Below are positions 1-6,654 of a stretch of DNA of 11,215 bases, piece after piece. The stretch is from Ruminococcus flavefaciens (GTDB lineage Bacteria > Bacillota > Clostridia > Oscillospirales > Ruminococcaceae): contig SFMO01000029.1 of NCBI GenBank assembly GCA_004554385.1, forward strand, positions 1-11,215, in the 5' to 3' direction. A program made the position numbers and the translations under genes. Numbering within the stretch: the first letter of the stretch is position 1; each line of letters begins with the position of its first letter. A model generated the notes under the pieces. The model made no database searches. It saw nothing but the letters and a program-made list of their open reading frames with translations, and had not been told where the DNA came from.

Positions 1-1405
1 AGTTCCTGCAATGCTGAACTTCTTTTTTTGATAGCCCATATTCACGAAGATTAGCATTAGTGAACCGAGAAATGATAAGAGATTTAACTGCTTCATAAGG
101 ATCCCGAACCTGATAAATAGACTGTGGTATCCCGAGTGATAAAAACTTATAGATTCTGATACCAGCAAGGTCGATGGTATCAGATAGCTTAATGCTATAC
201 TGTGGAAGCGTATAAACATCGGATTTAAGGGCGATTTTATCATTAGCACGGTCAAAATCAGAAGATGAGCATAGTAAGCCGGTTAAGATAGTGTTTTCTT
301 CATAAACAAACAGCAGCTTATTAAAAGAAAATTGAAACGATATTCCGTTTTTTAACATGGAAACTACATCATCAAGTGCTTCGCAGTTTGATAGCTGAAC
401 TATCTGAGTAAGTTGAATATTATTACTGAAGTCGGTTTCTACATAATCTTTGTTAGGATCGGTGTCTCTGGGAGTTACATTCCAATTCCAAACGCCTATA
501 GCTTGATCAGTGTCAGGTCCGTTTCGCCAATATAAGCGGTCTCTATTAGAAAAATAATGCGGAATTGTTTCATCAGCAACAAATGGCACAATTTCTCCGC
601 TCTCTGTAATATCGGCAAGTCTAAATATCCATCGCTGACCATTGTAGTCATATTGAATTTGACCTATTGAAACATACTGATAATTAGAAACAAATGACGG
701 AGATGCTTCAATCCCTGCATATCTTTCCAGCGCCTGATAACGCTCAAGTTCGTGTTTCATTTCACATATAGTTGATTCCGCTATACGCAGCTTATTAGCG
801 GTATCATTTAACAAGCCTTGACTTTTCTGTAACTGCTCATTTACACCATCAAATTTAAGTTGTAATGCATCTCCATGTTCTTTCTCTTTATCTAACTGTT
901 GTCTGATAGTCGTGATTTCAGAATTCAGCTTTTCGATTTCCGTGTTTTGAAGTTCAATATTATGTTCTTCATGTGCAATATCAGATGTTTTCTTTACAAG
1001 AGATAATGCATCATTAAGTAATCTCAGATAATCGTCTGTATATGCTTGTTCTATCAGCTTAAAGTACAATTCTATCCTATCGCAGAAAACGCATTCAGGA
1101 ATAGTTTTTAGCAAAGCTTCTCCGGCGGTAAAGCCTTCATGTTCAAGTGAGTCACGATGTTCTTTAATCTCCGATAACCATTGTTTAACAGCCCCCTGTA
1201 TTACAGATTGAATAAAGGGCTTATTAGCGTATTTTATAAGAAATGAAAGCGTTTCATCGTCCGTCATCTTTTTTACAGTAAATCCCGGCCTGAGTTTGTT
1301 AAACTCTTTAGGATTCTTCTGGAAATAATACCTTACAGCCGGAAGATGCATACGTTCACAGATATATTTGATTTCATCGTTTGATAATTCGGAAATATTA
1401 TACAT
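1..1405 (-). CDS. Coiled-coil protein of unknown function, 3' end outside window
   Basis: The frame is open from an ATG at 1405-1403 to the left edge, giving 468 codons with no stop, so the C-terminus is missing. The start is supported by an AGAGAGGAAA ribosome site about eight bases upstream. I do not recognise the family. Residues 1-140 are mixed helical, beginning MYNISELSNDEIKYICERM, with a Cys pair at 105 and 108 (CVFC). Residues about 143-228 are rich in E, K, Q and L in heptad-like order and look like a coiled coil. Residues about 240-468 form a mixed alpha/beta region with many aromatics. No P-loop, nuclease or transmembrane segment is visible in this part; an enzymatic or ATPase domain could lie beyond the edge. 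The gene starts 22 bases after the stop of the zinc-binding protein gene and is very probably co-transcribed with it. Its AT-rich composition matches that neighbour and differs from the restriction-modification genes. Confidence 0.85.
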   Translation of the reverse strand, partial: MYNISELSNDEIKYICERMHLPAVRYYFQKNPKEFNKLRPGFTVKKMTDDETLSFLIKYANKPFIQSVIQGAVKQWLSEIKEHRDSLEHEGFTAGEALLKTIPECVFCDRIELYFKLIEQAYTDDYLRLLNDALSLVKKTSDIAHEEHNIELQNTEIEKLNSEITTIRQQLDKEKEHGDALQLKFDGVNEQLQKSQGLLNDTANKLRIAESTICEMKHELERYQALERYAGIEASPSFVSNYQYVSIGQIQYDYNGQRWIFRLADITESGEIVPFVADETIPHYFSNRDRLYWRNGPDTDQAIGVWNWNVTPRDTDPNKDYVETDFSNNIQLTQIVQLSNCEALDDVVSMLKNGISFQFSFNKLLFVYEENTILTGLLCSSSDFDRANDKIALKSDVYTLPQYSIKLSDTIDLAGIRIYKFLSLGIPQSIYQVRDPYEAVKSLIISRFTNANLREYGLSKKEVQHCRN

Positions 1406-1427
1406 ATGATTTCCTCTCTTCCATCTG

Positions 1428-3035
1428 TTATTTGTTGTTCGATATTCCGATTGATAAATCTAATAAACGTAATTGTCGAACTGTTTCAATATGAAGCATA
1501 TTATTAACCATTGTTCCGACTATAGCCTGATAGATCTCTTCATATTGATTATTTCTAAGGTATTGCAGTAAATGATTAACCCATACAGGAATAGGTATCA
1601 GTTGACCTCTTGCAGACGTAATGATTGTTTGAGAAAAAATGGTTATATCTGTATCGAGTGTTATATCATTATCGAATTTAATACAGTCATATACATTTGA
1701 GCCTATAATCAGAGATATTTCTGTAATTCCTTGGTTTTCGGTGATTGAGGTTTGTTGTTCTCTAACAGAGAAACGCTTGTAAACCATTTCGGAAGTGCCT
1801 AAATATATATCAAATTTACTGTTTGATTTTAAAATAAAGCCTTTCGCTACATCATTTTTGCGTATTTTAGTTAATTCGCTTTCTTCACCTGCGGAGTTAA
1901 TATAAGAAAAGCAGTATGAATAACCGCTATGTTGAAGTGTCTTTGCAATAAAAGTTACTTCTCTTCCAACATATTTTCTGTCTACCGATAAGACAGTCGG
2001 ATACAAGCCGAGTGAAAGCTCGACTGTATGTATCCCCTTTGATATGTTTTTTACTTCTTTTCTATATACTGCATTACCAGAATAAGAATAAACATTCGGT
2101 TCATCATTACCACTTGATACTACGCAAATTATATTTGAATCTTTTTTGACGGGAATCATATAATCCTGTTGAACAACAGGCGGCCAAACAGGAATCAGCT
2201 CTGGCGGACATTCTAACAACCATACGCCAAAATTCGACTTCATATATGAGCTTATAAGTGTAAAATCTCTTTTGCTATCAACAGACACATCGATTTGAAA
2301 TTTGATTATTTTGAAGACGGTCTTATTGATTATGACCTTACCAATCGTGGTTTGGCTGATACTTGAATGATATAAAAAATCGTTTTTAACAACAGCATAG
2401 TAATATCTGTTTGTAGATATACTATCACCTCTACGAACCTTTTTTCCACCTGTTTCACTATAAGAAAAGATAGCGCCGTTTGACTCAAAACCGTCTGCAT
2501 AATCAGACCATTTTCTTTGCAAATCATAGAGTGGTGTTCTTCCCTCAATTGAAATTGAGTAGTTTCTTCCGTACAATGGAATGAAATCTATTGGTATAAG
2601 TGTGGTATTGTCCGACAAGAAATTTGATTGATTGACTTTGACGGTTCTATATTGCTGATATGAAGAAATTTTAACTGTACAATCGAATTTTGCTGCATTA
2701 TCTAATGTTTTACTGCCAAGAGCCGGAAAACCTATACTAAGTTGAAAATTTTCTGAACCGATTTGTGTAATAAATAATGGTAAACCAACTCTTTGGCTTA
2801 TTGTGAGTTCTGAGCGACCATCAACACGCTTATCACATTCAGGAGTACGAGACGTTTTCTCTTGGTGATAAAAATGACTTACATTATATTGACCGTTTCT
2901 AATATATACCAACTCGCCACATTCAGGACAATAAAATCTCTCCTTTCGAGCCGGAATGTACGATTGTCCCTCAAATTCACTGGCACTAACCTCTTTCTCC
3001 GTGCCAACTGCATATCTGTCTATTGCAAATCTCAT
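1428..3035 (-). CDS. Protein with CoiA-like zinc-binding N-terminus, function unknown
   Basis: 535 residues. The ATG at 3035-3033 follows a GGGGTGAT ribosome site closely. Residues 34-70 carry a probable zinc site: C36-P-E-C39, then S53-H54-F55-Y56-H57, then C67. The CPxC plus HFxH arrangement is known from the N-terminal zinc domain of CoiA-like proteins and related putative nucleases; this resemblance is from memory. The rest (about 80-490) is mostly short beta-like strands with many Ser, Tyr, Ile and Val and could be repeated beta-sandwich domains. The last 45 residues look helical. I see no nuclease motif, ATPase motif, signal peptide or membrane segment, so a DNA-binding or sensor role is only inferred. 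The gene lies 37 bases after the endonuclease stop with no terminator between, and 22 bases before the coiled-coil gene, so it probably belongs to the same transcript. GC is about a third in a sampled line, against nearly half in the methyltransferase. Confidence 0.85.
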   Translation of the reverse strand: MRFAIDRYAVGTEKEVSASEFEGQSYIPARKERFYCPECGELVYIRNGQYNVSHFYHQEKTSRTPECDKRVDGRSELTISQRVGLPLFITQIGSENFQLSIGFPALGSKTLDNAAKFDCTVKISSYQQYRTVKVNQSNFLSDNTTLIPIDFIPLYGRNYSISIEGRTPLYDLQRKWSDYADGFESNGAIFSYSETGGKKVRRGDSISTNRYYYAVVKNDFLYHSSISQTTIGKVIINKTVFKIIKFQIDVSVDSKRDFTLISSYMKSNFGVWLLECPPELIPVWPPVVQQDYMIPVKKDSNIICVVSSGNDEPNVYSYSGNAVYRKEVKNISKGIHTVELSLGLYPTVLSVDRKYVGREVTFIAKTLQHSGYSYCFSYINSAGEESELTKIRKNDVAKGFILKSNSKFDIYLGTSEMVYKRFSVREQQTSITENQGITEISLIIGSNVYDCIKFDNDITLDTDITIFSQTIITSARGQLIPIPVWVNHLLQYLRNNQYEEIYQAIVGTMVNNMLHIETVRQLRLLDLSIGISNNK

Positions 3036-3072
3036 TTTATCACCCCACTTTACAAAAAATTAAAAATCCAAA

Positions 3073-3888
3073 TTATTCTTCAATAAACCCCTTATAGCTC
3101 CCAAACCCCAGCATATACACCGCCATAGCTACAGCGAGGTTCTCATCGTCGATGTTCTGCTTCTTAGCAAGCTCTTTCAGCTCGTCAATGACGGTATCGT
3201 GCGGAACGATAGAGCCTTCAAGCTCATCCACAGCCTTCTGAATGATAGAAGGCAGCACCATACACATCTGATAGAAAGCATCTTCCTGTCCGGTCACGAG
3301 AGCATAGAACTGGTCGAGGCTCACACGGCGGATTAGCTTGTGACCGACCTTCTTCTTGTCAACGGTAGTCTCCCACTTGATATTCTGCGACCTCTGAGCG
3401 ATCGCTTCAACAAGGAAACAAGCGCAGTCATCATCATTAAGGAGCTGATTTTGCATCTTGATGAAGGTCTTTCCTGCCGATGCGGAGTTCATCGTGTTGT
3501 GCTTATTCTTCATCTCAACATAGACAGTATGCACTACGCTGCCGTCGGGCAGAGAAATACCATCGGGATTTTCAAAGATAACGTCCCAGCCGCCCTCTTT
3601 GCCGTTATCGGGAACATGGCACTTGTCGATATAGTTGAATATTCTCTGGTGAAAATAGCCTATATCATTGTTGTTGGACTTATCACGCTGACGGAAAATC
3701 TCGTTGCTGACGATCTCCTCCCATGATGCCTGATAGACGGTCTTATCAAAAATCAGCTTGATAGGATCAATGATATTCTTGTTAAAACGCTTCAAATCAA
3801 AGGATTCCAGCTTTTCACCGTACTTCTCAATGGTTTTCTTGACGTGCTTTGTAAAATCTTCTTCGCTGATGAAACTAAGTGTCCACAT
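3073..3888 (-). CDS. Type II restriction endonuclease, Eco47II/Sau96I family (predicted GGNCC)
   Basis: 271 residues. It is predicted to cleave unmethylated DNA in the cytoplasm and so restrict phage and plasmids. The block at residues 63-87 (E-I-F-R-Q-R-D-K-S-N-N-N-D-I-G-Y-F-H-Q) and the segment KNKHNTMNSAS at 127-137 are what I associate with the Eco47II/Sau96I family, whose characterised members recognise GGNCC. A PD-(D/E)xK-type centre can be read as D102 (in GWDV), then E125-M-K127. The assignment to these residues is inferred. The start ATG overlaps the methyltransferase stop by one base (TAATG), so translation is probably coupled and methylation precedes restriction. The gene is intact, with base composition like the methyltransferase. 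The family assignment is fairly secure; the exact recognition sequence is not proven. Confidence 0.88.
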   Translation of the reverse strand: MWTLSFISEEDFTKHVKKTIEKYGEKLESFDLKRFNKNIIDPIKLIFDKTVYQASWEEIVSNEIFRQRDKSNNNDIGYFHQRIFNYIDKCHVPDNGKEGGWDVIFENPDGISLPDGSVVHTVYVEMKNKHNTMNSASAGKTFIKMQNQLLNDDDCACFLVEAIAQRSQNIKWETTVDKKKVGHKLIRRVSLDQFYALVTGQEDAFYQMCMVLPSIIQKAVDELEGSIVPHDTVIDELKELAKKQNIDDENLAVAMAVYMLGFGSYKGFIEE

Positions 3889-5111
3889 TATGATAATCCC
3901 TCCAACGCTATTTTTATCTGTTTTGCAATATCATAGGCAAGGTTTACGGGTACAGCATTGCCGACCTGCTTGTACTGTGAACCGATACTTCCGCAGAACT
4001 GCCATTCATCGGGAAAACTCTGGCAACGGGCATTTTCACGGATAGTAAACGGACGGGGTTCAAGCGGATGACAGCGATCCGTCTGCTTCTGGCTCGGAGA
4101 AGTCAGCACTGTGAGCGACGGCTCGTCAAGGCTGAGTCTGCGGAGAATACCAGTCCTTCCGCCCTCCATGTACCAACAGCTTTTCATATACTCTTTAGCT
4201 ATATCCTCGGGAATATCTCTCCAATATCCGCCCGGAGGAACAAGCTCAAATATCTTACGCTTATACTCCGAATAGGGTGTACCCTCACTCTTCGGGCAGT
4301 CGAGCAGCACATCACGGAGAACAGGCTTGTATTCATGTGGTGTGGGGAAAGTGAACTTGAGCTGATTTGCAAGATCGTTTCTGATACCGATAGTGATAAG
4401 TCGTTCACGCTTCTGTGCAACACCGTAGTCCCACGCATTCAGCACTTTTTTCTGAATGGTGTAACCTGTACTTTCAAAAATATCTGTTATTGTCTTGTAA
4501 GTCCTACCATGATCGTGTGTCAATAGACCTCTTACATTCTCAAAAAGAAACATCTTAGGCTGGAGCTGTTCTAAGAATTTCGCATAGTGATAGAACAGTG
4601 TTCCACGGGCATCTTCAAGGCCGAGCCTTTTTCCTGCATAGGAGAAGCTCTGACAAGGCGCACCGCCTGAAAGCAGATCAAGCTCGCCCTTTTTCAAACC
4701 GAAATAATCTTGCAGATCAAGGCAGGAGATATTGGCAATATCATCGTTGATGACACGCCATTCTGGTCTGTTCCTGCGGAGTGTATCAGAAGCATCCTTG
4801 TCCACCTCTACAAGACCGAGCGTTTTGAATCCGGCTTTTTCCACACCGAGAGCAAGACCGCCTGCGCCTGCGAAAAGCTCAATGGTCGAGAATGTCCTTG
4901 TTTCTGTTTGTGTCGTAATGTCCATAATATCACCGATATTGCAGTTCAGCACCATACATATCTTTTCAAGGCTTTCAAGGGAAACCGTTTCATTCTTCCC
5001 CATACGAGCCATAACATTGAAGCTGATACCCGATGCTTCTTTCAATTCGGTCTTATTCATTCCTTTGTCAATAAGTAATTTCCAGAGATTATTGTAGCTA
5101 ACTGCCACCAT
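3888..5111 (-). CDS. DNA (cytosine-5) methyltransferase with N-terminal HTH domain
   Basis: 407 residues. It transfers a methyl group from S-adenosylmethionine to C5 of cytosine, protecting the host against the endonuclease encoded next to it. Residues about 6-65 are an XRE/Cro-type helix-turn-helix domain (LWKLLIDKGMNKTELKEASG). The catalytic domain follows: motif I ELFAGAGGLALG at 78-89, motif IV GGAPCQSF with catalytic Cys153, motif VI ENV at 191-193, motif VIII Q-K-R-E-R at 233-237, a target-recognition region roughly 250-340, and motif X GNAVP at 384-388. All key residues are present, so it is probably active. ATG at 5111 is preceded by AGGAAGGA. The first gene of the operon, it ends in a one-base overlap with the endonuclease. 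N-terminal HTH domains on C5 methyltransferases such as M.SsoII repress their own operon; the paired inverted repeats around the promoter suggest the same here. GGNCC specificity is inferred from the partner. Confidence 0.95.
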   Translation of the reverse strand: MVAVSYNNLWKLLIDKGMNKTELKEASGISFNVMARMGKNETVSLESLEKICMVLNCNIGDIMDITTQTETRTFSTIELFAGAGGLALGVEKAGFKTLGLVEVDKDASDTLRRNRPEWRVINDDIANISCLDLQDYFGLKKGELDLLSGGAPCQSFSYAGKRLGLEDARGTLFYHYAKFLEQLQPKMFLFENVRGLLTHDHGRTYKTITDIFESTGYTIQKKVLNAWDYGVAQKRERLITIGIRNDLANQLKFTFPTPHEYKPVLRDVLLDCPKSEGTPYSEYKRKIFELVPPGGYWRDIPEDIAKEYMKSCWYMEGGRTGILRRLSLDEPSLTVLTSPSQKQTDRCHPLEPRPFTIRENARCQSFPDEWQFCGSIGSQYKQVGNAVPVNLAYDIAKQIKIALEGLS

Positions 5112-5125
5112 GATTCATTCCTTCC

Positions 5126-5141
5126 TGTATCTTGTGATACA
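5126..5141. promoter_or_regulatory. Putative operator copy 1 (TGTATC-N4-GATACA)
   Basis: This is a perfect six-base inverted repeat, TGTATC TTGT GATACA, in the methyltransferase 5' leader. It sits about 10-25 bases downstream of the expected transcription start, overlapping the stretch before the ribosome site. A second, near-identical copy lies just upstream of the -35 box. It could be the binding site of the methyltransferase's own HTH domain; that is inference from the symmetry and position. Confidence 0.5.
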
Positions 5142-5157
5142 ATTATGGGTTATAAAA

Positions 5158-5186
5158 ATTATAGCACAATCAGTCGAAAAAGTCAA
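5158..5186 (-). promoter_or_regulatory. Sigma-A promoter of the restriction-modification operon
   Basis: Read on the minus strand, the -35 box TTGACT (5186-5181) and the perfect -10 box TATAAT (5163-5158) are separated by 17 bases. The expected start of transcription is near 5151, giving a leader of about 40 bases before the methyltransferase ATG. The near-consensus strength suggests that it needs repression after establishment, which the flanking inverted repeats could provide. Confidence 0.8.
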
Positions 5187-5202
5187 TGTATCTCACGATA
5201 TT
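5187..5202. promoter_or_regulatory. Putative operator copy 2 (TGTATC-N4-GATATT)
   Basis: TGTATC TCAC GATATT abuts the -35 box directly and repeats the layout of the leader copy at 5126-5141: identical left arm, same four-base spacer, right arm differing at two of six bases. The two centres are about 61 bases apart, close to six helical turns, so proteins bound to both would face the same side of the DNA. Confidence 0.45.
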
Positions 5203-5230
5203 GTTAGAAATTCTTTTAAGTGGTAGAAGA

Positions 5231-5262
5231 AAAGCGTTTCAGCCATTAGACCGAAACGCTTT
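5231..5262 (-). terminator. Rho-independent terminator after the small hypothetical gene
   Basis: A perfect 10-bp stem (AAAGCGTTTC with GAAACGCTTT) encloses a 12-base loop, and on the minus strand it is followed by a short T-rich run (TTCTTCT). It lies between the small gene's stop and the restriction-modification promoter, so it would insulate that promoter from readthrough. The T tract is weak. Confidence 0.6.
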
Positions 5263-5296
5263 ACTTGCTAAAAATACCGATAATACAGTAATATCC

Positions 5297-5527
5297 TTAT
5301 TCCTGAACTTCCTTCATCAACGCAACGCCGTCCTTAAAGCCTGCCTTATAAGCAGCCCTCATCTCGGCGGCGGCGGTATCGCTCACGCAGTCGAGTATCT
5401 TGTGAAACACATCGATCTGCTCCTCGCTCAGAGAGTTTTCAAACGGAATACACAGCTTGTTAAACTCGTCCGAGAACTCAGCGGCGTGAATATCCCCCAC
5501 ACGGAGGTTGTAAATCATATCAATCAT
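5297..5527 (-). CDS. Small conserved-looking hypothetical protein (76 aa), DUF6809-like
   Basis: The protein is acidic and mostly helical, about 76 residues, ending in a segment AAYKAGFKDGVALMKEVQE. This recalls the C-terminal pattern of small DUF6809-type proteins common in Ruminococcus and relatives; that link is from memory and unchecked. An upstream GTG at 5536 is in frame. However, the AAAGGG ribosome site overlaps that codon's vicinity and stands eight bases before the ATG at 5527, so I chose the ATG. No membrane segment, signal peptide or catalytic motif is visible. It is a single gene with its own terminator, diverging from the truncated permease on its right. The function is unknown. 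Confidence 0.7.
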   Translation of the reverse strand: MIDMIYNLRVGDIHAAEFSDEFNKLCIPFENSLSEEQIDVFHKILDCVSDTAAAEMRAAYKAGFKDGVALMKEVQE

Positions 5528-5587
5528 TGTAAGCACCCTTTCGGTTATTTTTTAGCTTGCTGTACCAGTCTTACAATGTTTGTCTGA

Positions 5588-6415
5588 AAACTTCTTTATG
5601 CCTACTGTCGTAAGCTTTACGGCATGAAGCAGATAGAGCTTGGCAGCGATGAATACGCAGTATGTGCAAACGCATCAGGCATGCCCGAGGCATACAGCAT
5701 CATTCTCGGTGAAGGTCAGGAGATAACAGTATTCGGCAATACTCTCAGACCTAAGTTCAAAAAGTGCATAAACAGCTTTGTTCTTCCGAATCTCCAGCCG
5801 ATAAATGCAGGCATATTCATAGTTCCCGATAATGCAGTTGATGAATCGGGACGTGGGTTTGATTACTTTCTGGGCAACTACTCTGCATCTGACAAGAAGG
5901 CATATGACACTGCTGAAAAAACAGCAAAAGAACATTGGAATAACGCATTCAGATATTATAAAGGCGGTGAAGGCGGCTGTGTCTATTCTGCATCCACAAA
6001 GACAGAAGCCAAGAACTCGGCTATCGGACTTGGCGCTATCGTAACCTTCCTCGGACTTTACATCGGCTTTATATTCCTTGTATCCTGCGGTGCTATCCTT
6101 GCACTGAAGGAACTCTCAGAGAGTGCAGACAGCATTCCGAGATATACGATGCTCCGCAAGCTGGGCGTAGAGGAGAGAGCCATAACAAAGTCCATATTCA
6201 GCCAGTCAGGAATATTCTTCCTGCTGCCGCTGCTGCTGGCTTGTCTCCACGCATACGTGGGCATGAGATTTGGCAAATACGGTCTTGACCTGCTTGTAAC
6301 GGGCGATTACATCAAGCCGGTTATCTTCACTGCAGCAGTAGTGGTGCTGATATACGGCGGATATTTCCTGCTGACCTTCCTCGGAAGCAAGGCAGTCACA
6401 AGAGAACAGAAGTAA
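5588..6415 (+). pseudogene. 5'-truncated ABC transporter permease (FtsX/BceB-like) remnant
   Basis: The frame is open from just after an in-frame TGA at 5585-5587. The first ATG at 5624 would give 263 residues, but no ribosome site precedes it, and protein-like sequence (YCRKLYG) continues upstream of that ATG. The product looks like only the C-terminal part of a permease of the FtsX/BceB class, usually around 600 residues or more. It has the end of an extracytoplasmic domain (to about residue 125), a membrane segment at about 133-160, a cytoplasmic segment with LRKLGVEERAITKS, then membrane segments at about 195-213 and 232-252. Intact relatives pair with an ABC ATPase to move or sense peptides such as bacitracin; no ATPase gene lies here. 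The 5' end was probably lost when the neighbouring island was inserted or rearranged. Translation from 5624 is possible but a functional transporter is unlikely. Confidence 0.75.
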
Positions 6416-6428
6416 GCTTATATATACG

Positions 6429-6462
6429 AAAAAGCCATAAGGTACAGCCTTGTGGCTTTTTT
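6429..6462 (+). terminator. Rho-independent terminator after the permease remnant
   Basis: AAGCCATAAGG pairs with CCTTGTGGCTT (one T-G wobble) around a TACAG loop, followed by a run of T. It begins 14 bases after the permease stop. Its survival supports the view that this is the true 3' end of an old gene. Confidence 0.85.
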
Positions 6463-6572
6463 GCGTCAGGTGCGCAGACAGCTTTCTGCAAGGCTATATT
6501 GCTACAGTTTTTCTCCATGGCTGACAGGAATATATATAATCCGACAAAATTTTTCTCCCTGTATGAAATCTC

Positions 6573-6601
6573 TTGAAAACCGCTGTTTTTAGTAGTATAA
6601 T
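6573..6601 (+). promoter_or_regulatory. Sigma-A promoter of the SulP gene
   Basis: TTGAAA (6573-6578) and TATAAT (6596-6601) are separated by 17 bases. Transcription should start near 6608, leaving a short leader of about 47 bases before the ATG at 6655. Confidence 0.8.
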
Positions 6602-6654
6602 AGTTAGCGTTGCGTGTTTTTTACAGAGAATTTTTTGAAAAAGAGGTTGGAAAT

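Noticed and set aside
4068..4526. Plus-strand frame of 152 codons within the methyltransferase gene.
   Set aside because: The opposite strand encodes a methyltransferase with all catalytic motifs in order, so this is a complementary-strand shadow.
5126..5141. The inverted repeat in the methyltransferase leader considered as a terminator.
   Set aside because: The six-base stem is AT-rich, has no T run after it, and a similar repeat occurs upstream of the -35 box, which fits an operator better.
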